A stretch of 64,000 nt of DNA from Lichtheimia corymbifera B2541. Lineage: Eukaryota > Mucoromycota > Mucoromycetes > Mucorales > Lichtheimiaceae. Below are positions 53,897 through 63,921 of the stretch, one piece after another. The stretch's first letter is position 1, and each line of letters begins with the position of its first letter. The notes beneath the pieces were generated by a model. That model ran no database searches. It saw nothing but the letters and a program-made list of their open reading frames with translations, and was not told where the DNA came from. The stretch covers positions 248,001-312,000 of the forward strand of contig JNEU01000734.1 of the NCBI GenBank assembly GCA_000697475.1, in the 5' to 3' direction. The translations under genes were made by a program, and so were the position numbers.

Positions 53897-56800
53897 TTAC
53901 ATATGCTTTCGTAACCATTCCTGTGGATCTTCTACACCAACCAAGTCTTCGACTGTGTCAAGAAGATACTGCAGTTCTTTGACAAATGCAGAGCTAGTGA
54001 CAATATATGCACTGTAACTCAAGAACGATGGATGAGTGATGTCTTCAGAGCTAAACTCCAGCCTATGATTAAGCGATTGGAGAAACCGATCACGTGCGTC
54101 GCCGGGTCCAATAAGATAGGGCGGTAATGCCATCTTTGCTGAAAGCGTAGTTGCAATCAGCTTCATGGTTGTCATAATGGATGCAATCTGTAATATGATT
54201 CATATGAGATCTTGGATGATGCATGTCACATGATTATCACTTACATAGTCGAGTCTCTCTCTCTGTAAGGTATTTGCCATCTGCTGACGCCAAGATGGTC
54301 TTATATCCTCTAGGATATAACCCTACATATACCAAACACGACATCTTCAGCATGGAGCCTGCATATTTTTCTCTCATATCACCATTTACTTACCATTCCT
54401 GCTACTAGGTCAGCCATAGAGTCCACTGTTTCAAGCACTGCCTTGTACCGTTCAGCAGGGAAGCGTCCTCGGAGTGGTGGTTCATAGGATGATAGGTGCA
54501 TATACGTTCGCTCTTCTGCAATTTGCCGCCTTAAATCCAACGTAAGACGTCGAAAACCTTTCTTTTGTTCCTTTGTTGGATTAAGCATGGCAATCTCTGG
54601 CACCAAAAATTGGGACGTTAAGATACCATAAAGCCTTCCTACGTCACGTACGGTATGAGCCAGTGATTTACGCAGCTCAACACGAGCCATGATCGGTCTA
54701 GGTATGATGGAGAGAATAGCTGCAGCAACCACACCAATACACACAAGCAATATACGCTAACCAAATATTGGTCAATAATTTCTCATCATGCTTGTTTACT
54801 TCTACCATACCTTGCCGGCAATTGTCCATACAGGCGAATTCCCTGGGAACACGCCCACCTTGTAGTTGTATGTGTAAATAGCCACCTGTCACATATATAC
54901 GGATTTAGTGATACTAAAGTCCATTCATCCAACTGACAAAAAGACTTACCAGAGTCAAGGTTACCACGGTGAGGATGCAAAACATGCGTGTGTTTGGGTT
55001 GGTCATGAGGATGTAGTAAAGGATGGCATAAGCGACAAATAAAATGACAGCAAGTCCATAAGGGTTTCCTTGAGCAATTTCCCAAACGACAATGCCAAGC
55101 ACGCCACCTGCCACGGTCCCCAAAAGCCGCATCACGGTGGCATAGATAAACATTCCAGAAGCTCTGCTCAGCCAGATTTGAAGAATAATAAGAGCCCAGT
55201 TGCCTCGCCATTCCATGTACCATGCTGCACTATTGGCGATATAAAACGGTAGTGCCATTAACACAGTTCCAGCAGCTGTTTTCAATCCCATCATGCTATT
55301 GGAGGATACAGCCCACAAGATCATCTTGTGGACGGTATACCAGAATCGTTCTCGGCGTGAAGCAGGTGGATCAACATCAGGATCACGGTAATACAGCTTG
55401 CCTGATGATGATAATACATACGAGGCTTGTTCAGCGGGGTTCTCAAGGTCACCGAGCGCTTCACGACGGGTGTTAGTGCGCACCAAAGTCAGATCGAGTG
55501 GATCCTCAGGTTGATGATGTTCACTCTCGTTGGGTTTGTTGGAGAAAAATCGCTTTTTGAGTGCCTTGATTGTAGGAAACCAAAATCGTCGTCGGGTCCT
55601 TTTTTGCTCAATTTCCTCAACAAACTCTAAAAGCGAGACAATCCTTTGGGTATAATGTCTCAGCTGATACCGATATTGTCCAAAAAGGTGTAAGCTACGT
55701 TCATGGTGATTGAGCGAGTGTTGGACAGCCAATGGCCACATAGTGTTGTCAGCTTCTGCAGCCATTTGTATAAGCAACTCTTTAAGAGATCTGGAGGTCG
55801 TTCTCTTTTCTTCAATAACATCATTGTTGGTGGAAGCACCCATGAGCTTTTTGATATAATGATGAACATCGAATATACGTGGAAATGGCCATAGGATGCT
55901 GTTGAGGATAGACCGTGGTCGATTACCATGGAATGGGCGTAGCCGTTCAATAGCTTCTTCCGTTGCATTGTAGCATGCTTCTGTTAAAGGCTGGAATACC
56001 TTAACCAATTCTTCAATGGCACCTTTGAGTGCATCTTGTTCCATTTGTGCTGATTCATCCTGCAAGATTTCGCGCTTGATGATTTGACTGAGACCAATAC
56101 CATGTAATGGGGGACGCAGCTCCTTGATCAGTTTGGTAAGTTTACTGATATCTGACCCATTAAGCCTTGAATAAAGAATATCGCGATGCACGGCACGTTT
56201 ACAATCGATCAAAGTTAACATGCATCCCTGCAATCGATCATGAAGCGAAGGTAAAGTGGTAGCCACTGATGCTGGTGATACTGTAAAGAAAGCTTCCGAG
56301 TGCTCCTTAAAGAATGTGTTGTGTCCCTCAAGACCTTTCAAAAACACGTTCATGTAATTGGTCATGCTATCGTCAGGCCATATAAGCGCTGAAACTGCCA
56401 AAGATATTCCGGCACCAACCGTAACTGGTATTAAGAATTGCCACTGCGAATATAATGCAAGCAAAGATATAAGCATTGATCTAGTCATTTGAAGATACTT
56501 GCACACATACCACAAGAGATGGATGAAAACCAGGTGTCAATGATGAATCAGTGAGAGTAAACTAGATCTACAATTAGAACGGGATATCTTCCTTTTTTCC
56601 ATGGTTCATTGTCATACCGCAAAAATGATCGCCGCATGGATACATGCAAAATTAGCTATGTAACACAATACACATCACCATTGTCAGTACTCGCTCTTTG
56701 ATATCCAAGTCCTGACTGCTTTATACCTCTTGGGACACTAAATCGTATGACTGTCATGACGTAGACGCCAATAAACAGAAACACAATGAGCACTCCACTC

Positions 56801-57346
56801 GATTTGGGCTGCACTGGATAGGGAATGTTTGGATCTCTTGCCAAGTTCGCACAAAAGTTGCCTATAAATCATTTGTTGTCAATAATCCAACCTTCTCGTC
56901 AAACAACAAACAAGACGAACCAAGCAACGAGTATAAAGATGCAATAAGCGCACCAAGCGTTCCATATATAACGTCCTAAGTACTTTCATTAGCTTACTTG
57001 ATGTTTATTTTCCCGCTCCACGGCTATTTTCGACCCGACTTTTTACTCACCTCAAATACGACACCAAAAGTGCGTGCAGGGAAGAAAAAGACAATGACAA
57101 TAGCACATAACAGTGAGCCTTGCCCAATGCTATGACGGCAATTATCACTTAGCGTCATGATGGAGGCAATCATCATGGCCAGTGCTTGCTTGACAGGTTT
57201 ACGCCATGTCTCAAAAGGGGGAATCTTGATATTGGCAACCCAATCATGCATGAACTGCTTTATTTTCGAACGTCTCGGTGTCGGTGATGGTTCTCGCGGC
57301 AATGATTGTGTATTTTGTAGAGGTGTATCATCTTCACGCTTGCTCA
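53897..57346 (-). CDS. ArAE/FUSC-family membrane protein (BRE4/DUF2421-like transporter)
   Basis: Fungal members of the aromatic acid exporter family have two groups of about six membrane helices separated by a cytosolic region; S. cerevisiae Bre4 affects brefeldin A sensitivity. The start is MSKREDDTPLQNTQSLPREP, then WRKPVKQALAMMIASIMTLS and GSLLCAIVIVFFFPARTFGV. A second helix group lies near VLIVFLFIGVYVMTVIRFSV and FLIPVTVGAGISLAVSALIW. The large exon (about 54950-56445) is mostly soluble and then enters the second set: GLKTAAGTVLMALPFYIANS, NWALIILQIWLSRASGMF, LLGTVAGGVLGIVVWEIAQG and LAVILFVAYAILYYILMTNP. The C-terminal exons (RILLVCIGVVAAAILSIIPR, LRKSLAHTVRDVGRLYGILT) end with EWLRKHM. 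About ten exons and 1,000 residues. Transported substrate is unknown. Confidence 0.85.
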
Positions 57347-57933
57347 TTTCTGAGAGCTGAAGAGAGCAGTGGTAGTATGGTAAGTAATCTAGTAGAGAAA
57401 AGAAAAAGAGAAATAGCCTGACCTGGTGGTGTATGTGCCAGAACCCCAACTCCGAGGTTTCATCGACGTTTGTGATGCATGATTCGCTCAATTCCACACG
57501 TTGTTATTTGTTTGCCCGTTACAACATCCGAAAACGAACACCCACAGACACGTACTAAGGATGTGTGGCTTCCGCTTTTATTATATAATAGTTTATTATT
57601 AAGGAAACGCTGACTTTTAGTTATTTGCGTGGACGCTCGTGCATGTAGCGCATGCCAACTTTTTCTCGTATACTCAATTTCAACGTTTGCGTAAGCGAGC
57701 AACCTCTCCAACTCAAAAACAATTGTTATAAACACACGCGTTTTGTGATGCCAGATGGTTTGGTTTATGCAGCTCATGCGTCATGGAGGCGGTGGGCTGG
57801 TACCCTGTGCGACAAATCGCGTAGCTGATCATGTGGTATTGTGACACACACAAAGGCCATAAAGCAGCTCCGAGCTGTCGGTTGCTGCGCGTTGCTTTTT
57901 CTTCCTTCTTTCTCCTGTTCCCTCTTTTGCGAT
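57347..57933. other. intergenic region between divergent genes
   Basis: Between the ArAE-like gene (-) and the macro-domain gene (+). It should contain both promoters. No gene, RNA or repeat is seen; a long forward frame here continues into the macro-domain protein but lacks family resemblance before the ATG at 57934. Confidence 0.5.
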
Positions 57934-59131
57934 ATGACACAAAGCCCAATAGCCAAGCGTGCAGCCACTGACGAAGCTACATTACGAAGACGTATCGCCT
58001 CGATAATCAAACAAGAGTACGTTGCGGAAAAAAGTCTTCTGTTATCGGAATTGACATGGACGTGTGATTACTAGTACTGGGGATATTACTGCGCTTCCCG
58101 TAGAAGCCATAGGTAAAGAATCAAAGCATGGACGTAAAGAGAGGTAAAGTAGTATTGATGATATGATGCTTTTTAGTTTGCCCAACCAACTCTGCATTAC
58201 AACCCGGTGGAGGAAGTAAGTCAACATGAAAATCCGTCCTGCTGCGCCTTGTTTTTGGCTGATTTGACTTATCAGATACAGTAAGTGGCCAGGTTCATGC
58301 GTAAGTACATTATGATCAAGGATCTTGGAAACCAATTTGACTGAGCATGAATACGTAAATGGGCGACGTTTTTAGCAAGGGCGGTCCTATGCTAACAGAA
58401 GCATGTCGGCAATTACATGGTTGTCAACCAGGGGTAATGTAATAAAGTGGACTGGGTCATGCGTGTGCATAGGGTACGCTTACACGCGTCATATTATATA
58501 CAGGAAGCGAGGTTGACCAAAGGTAGTATATGCACGATGGATTATTCTGGATGATTGCCTTACTCACCCCTCTTAACAGGTTTTTTGCTTCCTGCCAAAT
58601 GTATGGTGCACAAATGGAGAAAACATACAAACGTGTAGCTACTAACAATGATGATAGATGTCATCCACACGGTTGGTTCGAGGAACAATGAAAAGCAAGT
58701 CTTGGCAAATTGCTATCGCCATTGCTTAGAGCTCTGTCAGCATCACAGGATTCGCACCGTAGCCATACCGTGCATAGCAACTGGAGCTTTTGGTTTTGAC
58801 CCTGAGGATGCTTGCAAAATTGCATTGCGTGTTGTGCGTGCCTTTTTGATGATGGATATTGCATTTGGACGTGATTCGGTATGCTTCGATATGGGGATGA
58901 TCCATGTTTATTGGTATTTACATGCGTCCGCTTTTTTATTCTAGTTTGACCGCATCATTTTCAGTACATTTTCCAGTAATGATACCAACGTATATCGAGG
59001 TAAGTATAATCAATAAGGTGTCTATGGATTACTTTGAAGCAATATTGATTGAGAATACTAGAACTACTCCCGATCTATTTCCCTGGATATTCTTGAACGT
59101 CGAAGACAATGAATGTTTACCAGCGAAATGA
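57934..59131 (+). CDS. macro-domain (ADP-ribose-binding) protein, ten exons
   Basis: Macro domains bind ADP-ribose and MacroD-type members remove it from proteins. Ten exons: 57934-58016, 58075-58112, 58177-58215, 58276-58300, 58376-58433, 58504-58522, 58580-58600, 58658-58878, 58945-58999 and 59040-59131. Every phase matches, giving 216 codons. The reading is DTGDITALPVEAIVCPTNSA, LQPGGGNTVSGQVHAKGGPM, LTEACRQLHGCQPG, EARLTKGFLLPAKYVIHTVG, then LANCYRHCLELCQHHRIRTV, AIPCIATGAFGFDPEDACKI and SFDRIIFSTFSSNDTNVY. The order matches MacroD/YmdB proteins. The usual NAAN is PTN here, GGGV-DGAIH is GGGN-VSGQVH, and the loop after HTVG is short, so hydrolase activity is not assured. Exons of 19, 21 and 25 bases make it easy to miss. 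Confidence 0.85.
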
Positions 59132-59320
59132 ACATCTACACCATTACAGCAAATTATAATAAACACACTATGGCACATTGTCTCTATACTAACGCCTCAT
59201 GTTTCATGCAGCGGCTACTCTTACTGCGAGCGCTTTTTCTTACCAGACCACTATAAGACCCAATTTCAAACACCTTCACCCGACGCGGCTGCCTCTGTTT
59301 TCTCTCCTACTTTGCACCCC
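59132..59320. other. intergenic region before the inverted duplication
   Basis: Unique sequence between the macro-domain stop and the left arm of the inverted duplication. No feature recognised. Confidence 0.5.
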
Positions 59321-60163
59321 TCCCATTCTCAACTGTTGCCCCATTCAAGTACAACTACCACCTGTGGACGATTGTCCTGCTTCGACCCATCATGTCAATC
59401 CTACAACTGCATTGATCCGATTGTCTTTGACTGAATGGCTAGCTCATCGCGTGTACACAGCCTACTACAACACCAGCCTCCTTTGACACTCCACGTTCTC
59501 TTGTACAATCCTCTACCACCATCAAACGTAACAGCATTTATTCCAGCAGTTGCTATTAGCGTGCCCTTTACACCATTATCTCAAACAGCGTTCACAGCCT
59601 TGTCGCTCTACTACAACACACGCTCTTGCACACTCCCCTGCCACGACCAAACGTAGAAGCCGTTGCTATTATCAATGTCTTTTACTCCATTGTCTCAAGT
59701 AACTGCAGCAACTTGCTTTGATACATACGGATGACAATAGATGGGATGCCATATCAGCTATCATTATACAAGTAATCTTAGCCTGTTTGAGCTACGATGG
59801 AAGAAAACGACCAAGAAAGGATTGACCAGCAAGCCGGATGGAAAAGGAAGCATACCAACAGCGATCGCATGAACCAACATGGTGGATTTGATGGATGGAT
59901 GCAATCAAGTGCAGTGATGAGATCTCCTGGATGCTGCTTTGGTTACTTGGAGCGAGCGTCGTCCGCAGGAACGATCACGTGGATACGACTAAGGATGATG
60001 ATGGATTGGATGGGATCGACCAAATGGCTGATATCTTGGTGGAAGGTGCTTTACAGTGATGGACGCTTTTGGAATACTCAAGTCAATGCATGCAGCAGCT
60101 ATTTTACAATCATGGGTGAAGGATGCTTATGACGGCAGCAATCGAGAATACAATGGCACAGTT
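59321..60163 (+). repeat. left arm of a large diverged inverted duplication
   Basis: Runs forward from TCCCATTCTCAACTG to the region CAGCAATCGAGAATACA and matches the reverse complement of 61135-62043 in order over its full length. Matching blocks include CAACCCATCATGTCAATCCT-like sequence, TTTATTCCAGCAGTT, GGATGGAAAAGGAAGCATA, GGATGCAATCAAGTGCAGT and GTCAATGCATGCA. Differences are substitutions and short indels. Within the arm a ~110-130-bp segment is itself loosely repeated (about 59460-59590 and 59610-59710). Open frames occur, but the frame best conserved with the other arm has a stop near its end, so any coding role in this copy is doubtful. Confidence 0.85.
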
Positions 60164-61134
60164 ATCTCTGTCGACTCGATGTGACACACCTGTAGCTTAT
60201 CAATTTACAATGCTGTTTCCTTATCATACTTTCTCGATAAACAACATATACCCTACCATGTGCTAGTCTTCAACTTTTCCATTAAATTCAACATGTTATG
60301 TAAACGACCATCATGCCATCAGTTCATATACTTAAGCTGTGGATCACTGGGTAGTTTCTGGATTGAAAGGAGGGGGAATAGAAACTTGAAGGTTGGAAAG
60401 CGAGATTGGATCATTTACATCATCGTATCGAGAGGCTTTTTTCTTTTGTCACAGATCCTAGTTCATGTAATGATATACGAAAGGCAGGAATACTTCTCGA
60501 ACGCATGCATTGCAAGATATTAATTCAGAAGTGATGATTTCCAACATGGTGCTTGATTCATTGTAACTTGATTCACTCTGCTCAAGAAAGAATGAGCTGT
60601 TGTGATGCAACGATTCACGAGTACATGAACGTGCCATGCTTACCTATGATAGCTTTCAGCTACGCTAATTTTTACAACATTATATAAGAACGAATAAACC
60701 TGTAGGATAGTATAACCGGACCTTTCTATAGGCTTTCAGGGGGAAAATATCCATCATGCACCTTCCACCAATAGGATAGACCCTTCCACTCTTGACCTCG
60801 CAGCTCAAGTTACACACACATGCCCCTCTGCACCTCTTGCTCTACCAGAGTCTGCTGCTTGACAATGGACAAAGACCTCTTGTCATATAGCATACATAAG
60901 GAAAACATAAATACTCTCATATCAACATTGAAAATAGAAGCGTCTACTTAAACATGTATACAATCAGTTGTTGGCACTACCCATCGTCTAATCAGCATAT
61001 GAACAATGAAGCTTTAATGAATCTAATATGACAGAAGGAACAAGAGCGTCTCGATACAACTTCCGGCCTTCAAATTTCTATTCCTTTCTTTCCTTCCAGA
61101 TGCCAACCAGTGGATCACAAAGAATCAGCAGGGT
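60164..61134. other. unique spacer between the inverted-duplication arms
   Basis: About 970 bases not shared by the two arms. Short open frames only (for example 60260-60523), none recognisable. No tRNA or transposase seen. Confidence 0.5.
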
Positions 61135-61421
61135 CGTTGTGTCACTGTATTCTTGGTTGCTGCCATCATAGCATCTTCATCCATGATTGTAAAAGTAGCT
61201 GTTGCATGCATTGACTTGAATGTTGCAATATCATCCATGGTGGTAAATCCTCTCTTGTCAAAGATATAAGCCCTCGTTTCCATGCCATCCAACCCATCCA
61301 ACCCATCATCATCCTCAGCCGTATCCACGTGTTCGTTACTGCTGACGACGAGCCAAGTAGCCAAAGCAACATTCCAGGATTCCACATTACTGCACTTGAT
61401 TGCATCCATCCATTCATCCAT
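61125..61421 (-). CDS. hypothetical ORF in the right arm of the inverted duplication
   Basis: A 98-codon frame beginning MDEWMDAIKCSNVESWNVAL and ending in KNTVTQRPC. The same frame in the left arm gives MDAIKCSDEISWMLLWLLGA, then HVDTTKDDDGLDGIDQMADI, but there it meets a stop after EGALQ. The HVDTxxDDDGLDGxDxM stretch is kept in both, hinting that this was once coding. The frame is open further upstream in the right arm after allowing for possible introns (RLFRIGLATGMDEW). I know no matching family. It could be a surviving exon of a gene whose left-arm copy is a pseudogene. Confidence 0.3.
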   Translation of the reverse strand: MDEWMDAIKCSNVESWNVALATWLVVSSNEHVDTAEDDDGLDGLDGMETRAYIFDKRGFTTMDDIATFKSMHATATFTIMDEDAMMAATKNTVTQRPC

Positions 61422-62043
61422 ACCCGTTGCGAGTCCAATACGAAAGAGCCTCTATGATCGCTGCTGATATGCTTCCTTTTCCATCCGAGTGTTGGTCTCT
61501 CTCTTTCTTGGTCATTTTCAGTGCAGCTCAACAAGGCGAAGAGTACTTGTATTGCGGGATACTTGATAGCTGATACGGGGTCATCCATTAGAAGTCGTAT
61601 GCATCATTGCAAGTTGCCACACGTAAATAAAGCTGCTTTTATACAATGGCTATCAGCTGTCCACGTGAAGAGGCCGCAAGTAACTTGAGACAGTGGAGAC
61701 CTTGCTAATGGCAGCTGCTGTTACGGGATAGTTGTGTTAGAGGAGCGTGCTGTAGTAGTAGAGTGACAATATTGTGAACGCTGCTTGAGACAATAAAGTC
61801 ATTGCTAATAGTAACTGCTGGAATGAATGCTGTTTCGTTTGATTGTGGCATTGGTGTGTGCAAGACAGTGTGTGCTTTCAAGAAAGGCGAGTGTTGTAGC
61901 GAGGTACACACGCCATGAACTAGCAATTCAGTCAAAGACAATCGGATCAAGACAGTTGTAGGATTGACATGATGGGTTGAAGCAGGACAATCGTTCGCAG
62001 ATGGTGGTTGTACTTGAATGGGGCGACAGTTGAGAATGGGAGG
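61135..62043 (-). repeat. right arm of the large diverged inverted duplication
   Basis: Reverse-oriented counterpart of 59321-60163. Read on the minus strand it begins TCCCATTCTCAACTGTCGCC and ends near GCAGCAACCAAGAATACAGT. It is about 65 bases longer than the left arm because of indels. Near its start, a minus frame running from 62161 to 61928 ends CFNPSCQSYNCLDPIVFD. The left arm has CFDPSCQSYNCIDPIVFD with a stop at the same place, a strongly conserved peptide end in the two copies. Confidence 0.85.
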
Positions 62044-62149
62044 AGGAGGAGGCAAGAGGCTGAGAGTGGAAGAAGTGGAAATCAAATAGATCAGGCACTA
62101 CTTGCACACTGTAAAATTGATCCATGATCTTGATTGCCTTTCTCAAACC

Positions 62150-62232
62150 TGAAACTTTCACACAATATGCTCTAGGGCTTGCTGAACAACTTTGTCTTCA
62201 TAAAGAACCCACACTTCATTTGAAAATTTCGA
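62150..62232 (+). repeat. degenerate spacer-type repeat unit 1
   Basis: Begins GAAACTTTCACACAATATGC and contains CTGAACAACTTTGTCTTCAT, AAAGAACCC and TTCATTTGAAAA. It aligns loosely with the later array spacers (GAAA..., GAGCAA.TTTGTTC, AAAGA.CCC, TTCATTGTAAA). Confidence 0.6.
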
Positions 62233-62342
62233 AAGGGAGAGCATAATGTGGGGTTTACTATGATGGGCGGAAATTGGGAAAGCGCCGGATTTATGAAAAA
62301 GTCAATTAGTATGTAGTTTCTTGGGATTCCCGATCTCGCACT

Positions 62343-62426
62343 TGAAACTTGATCAGAAGGTACTCTCGCACATGCTGATCAACTCCATTCATTTAAAAAC
62401 CGCAGGGTTCATTATGAACATTTTGA
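62343..62426 (+). repeat. degenerate spacer-type repeat unit 2
   Basis: GAAACTTGATCAGAAGGTAC start, then CATGCTGATCAACTCC and TTCATTATGAACATTT. Same order of blocks as unit 1, more diverged. Confidence 0.55.
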
Positions 62427-62501
62427 ATGCCGGCTAGCCCAAATGTAAGAGAAAAGTAGGGTAGACGCTCCTGCTTGCCGAGGTTGCCCACCTCGAACCT
62501 G

Positions 62502-62583
62502 AAACTTTCACACAACATCCTTTCGACCACGCCGAGCAATTTCGTTCTCATAAAGTCCCCAGAGTTCATTATGAAAACATGAA
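62502..62583 (+). repeat. degenerate spacer-type repeat unit 3
   Basis: Starts GAAACTTTCACACAACATCC, then CACGCCGAGCAATTTCGTTC, TCATAAAGTCCCC and TTCATTATGAAAA. Closest of the degenerate units to the array spacer. Confidence 0.6.
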
Positions 62584-62660
62584 TGTAGGAGAGACGACGA
62601 ATGGATGGTAACATAAATAGGGTGTACGGCCGTGCGCGCCGATATTGCTGGTGGGGACGT

Positions 62661-62741
62661 CGAAACTTGGCCAGGAGGTGCTCTCGGTCATGCTGATCAA
62701 TATCGTTCTCATAACGCCTCTAGAAATCATTATGGAAATTT
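62661..62741 (+). repeat. degenerate spacer-type repeat unit 4
   Basis: GAAACTTGGCCAGGAGGTGC start, CATGCTGATCAATATCGTTC, TCATAACGCC and TCATTATGGAAATTT. It directly abuts fold-back element 1. Confidence 0.6.
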
Positions 62742-62967
62742 GGAGTTACAGGCACCTTTGTGTTTTTACATATGCTGTAAGCATAATGCTATATGACAAG
62801 TGGTGTTTGTTCATTGTAAAGTAGCTGGACTCTAATAGAGCGGAAGATGCGCAGGGGCGTGCTTGTGTAACCAGCTCATTTGCATGATACTTCACAATGA
62901 ACAAATACCACTCTCCATATAGCATCATGGTTACAGCATATGTAAAAACATAAGGTGCCTGTATCTC
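62742..62967. mobile_element. fold-back (MITE-like) element, copy 1
   Basis: About 226 bases with ~80-base inverted ends. The left end reads ACAGGCACCTTTGTGTTTTT, ACATATGCTGTAAGCAT, GTGTTTGTTCATTGT; the right end is its reverse complement (ACAATGAACAAATAC, GGTTACAGCATATGTAAAAA, AAGGTGCCTGTATCTC). The ~65-base centre contains GAGCGGAAGATGCGCAGGGG followed by CGTGCTTGT, then CTCATTTGCATGATAC. There is no coding capacity. No obvious target-site duplication is seen because the copies sit inside an array. Confidence 0.75.
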
Positions 62968-63264
62968 TAAACTTTACAATGAAACGTGGGGTCTTCAATC
63001 GAACAAAGTTGCTCTGCTGGATCAAGCGCACCTTGGGTGCAAGTTTCACGATCAACCTCGTCGATCCTAGATTTCGCAATGTCACCACCAGCCAAAGTGG
63101 ATCGTGGGTCGACCTCTTGAATTTTTTTTTCAACTTTGGCTGGTGGTGACATTGGGTGAATCTGAGAATGGCCACGACGATCGTGAAACTTCTACACAGG
63201 GTGCGCTTCACCCCGACGAGCAACTTTGTTCGATTGAAGACCCCACGTTTCATTGTAAAGTTTA
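62968..63264. repeat. palindromic double spacer between fold-back copies 1 and 2
   Basis: The spacer unit appears reversed (62968-63098) then forward (63133-63264) around a 34-base loop (63099-63132). Paired blocks include ACTTTACAATGAAACGTGGG with its complement CCCACGTTTCATTGTAAAGT, TTCAATCGAACAAAGTTGCT with GAGCAACTTTGTTCGATTGA, and AATGTCACCACCAGCCAAAG with CTTTGGCTGGTGGTGACATT. Pairing continues into the neighbouring fold-back elements, so the whole palindrome covers about 62889-63340. Confidence 0.85.
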
Positions 63265-63489
63265 GAGATACAGGCACCTTATGTTTTTACATATGCTGTA
63301 ACCATGATGCTAGATGAAAGGTGACCTTTGTTCATTGTCAAGTAGGAAGACCCTGATAGAGCGGAAGATGCGCAGGGGCATGCTTGTCTAACACACCTCA
63401 TTTGCATGATACTTCACAATGAACAAACACCACTTGTCATATAGCATCACGGTTTCAGCATATGAAAAAACGAAAAAGTGCCTGCATCT
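63265..63489. mobile_element. fold-back (MITE-like) element, copy 2
   Basis: Left end GAGATACAGGCACCTTATGT, right end GTGCCTGCATCT, with the same inner blocks and the core GAGCGGAAGATGCGCAGGGG at 63359-63378. Its left half is almost the exact reverse complement of the right half of copy 1; its right half is more diverged and resembles copies 3 and 4. Confidence 0.75.
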
Positions 63490-63591
63490 AGGATTGGCAA
63501 GCTTGATCGTGAAATCTGATTGACAAGGTGCGCTCTACCACGACGAGCAATATTGTTCTATGAAAGAGCCCATGTTTCATTGTAAAGTTTA
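63490..63591 (+). repeat. array spacer unit between fold-back copies 2 and 3
   Basis: About 102 bases: AGGATTGGCAAGCTTGATCG, GACAAGGTGCGCTCTACCAC, GACGAGCAATATTGTTCTAT, GAAAGAGCCCATGTTTCATT, GTAAAGTTTA. Nearly the same as the next spacer. Confidence 0.8.
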
Positions 63592-63819
63592 GAGATAAAT
63601 GCACTTTCACGTTTTTACATATGATGAAAAGCATGATGCTATGACAAATGGTGTTTGTTCATTGTGAACTTGCTTGACCCTAATAGAGCGGAAGATGCGC
63701 AGGGGCGTGCTTGTCTACTAACACAGCTCATTTGCATGATACTTCGCAATGAACAAACACCACTTGTCATATAGCATTACGGTTTCAGCATATGTAAAAG
63801 CGTAAACGTGAATGTATCG
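63592..63819. mobile_element. fold-back (MITE-like) element, copy 3
   Basis: Left end GAGATAAATGCACTTTCACG, right end GTAAACGTGAATGTATCG, with the same inner palindromic blocks and an identical GAGCGGAAGATGCGCAGGGG core near 63685-63704. The outer ends differ from copy 1 but still match each other, so left and right ends have changed together. Confidence 0.75.
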
Positions 63820-63921
63820 AGGATTGGCAAGCGTGATCGTCAAGCATGACTGACAAAGTGCGCACTACCACGACGAGCATTATTGTTGTATGAAAGAACG
63901 CATGTTTCATTGTAAAGTTTA
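63820..63921 (+). repeat. array spacer unit between fold-back copies 3 and 4
   Basis: AGGATTGGCAAGCGTGATCG, GACAAAGTGCGCACTACCAC, GACGAGCATTATTGTTGTAT, GAAAGAACGCATGTTTCATT. With the preceding fold-back copy it forms a tandem period of about 330 bases. Confidence 0.8.

Noticed and set aside
62876..63277. 133-codon reverse ORF and matching forward ORF sharing the start MPVSLNFTMKRGVFNRTKLL
   Set aside because: Both arise from the two arms of the same palindrome; the identical starts reflect DNA symmetry rather than two genes.
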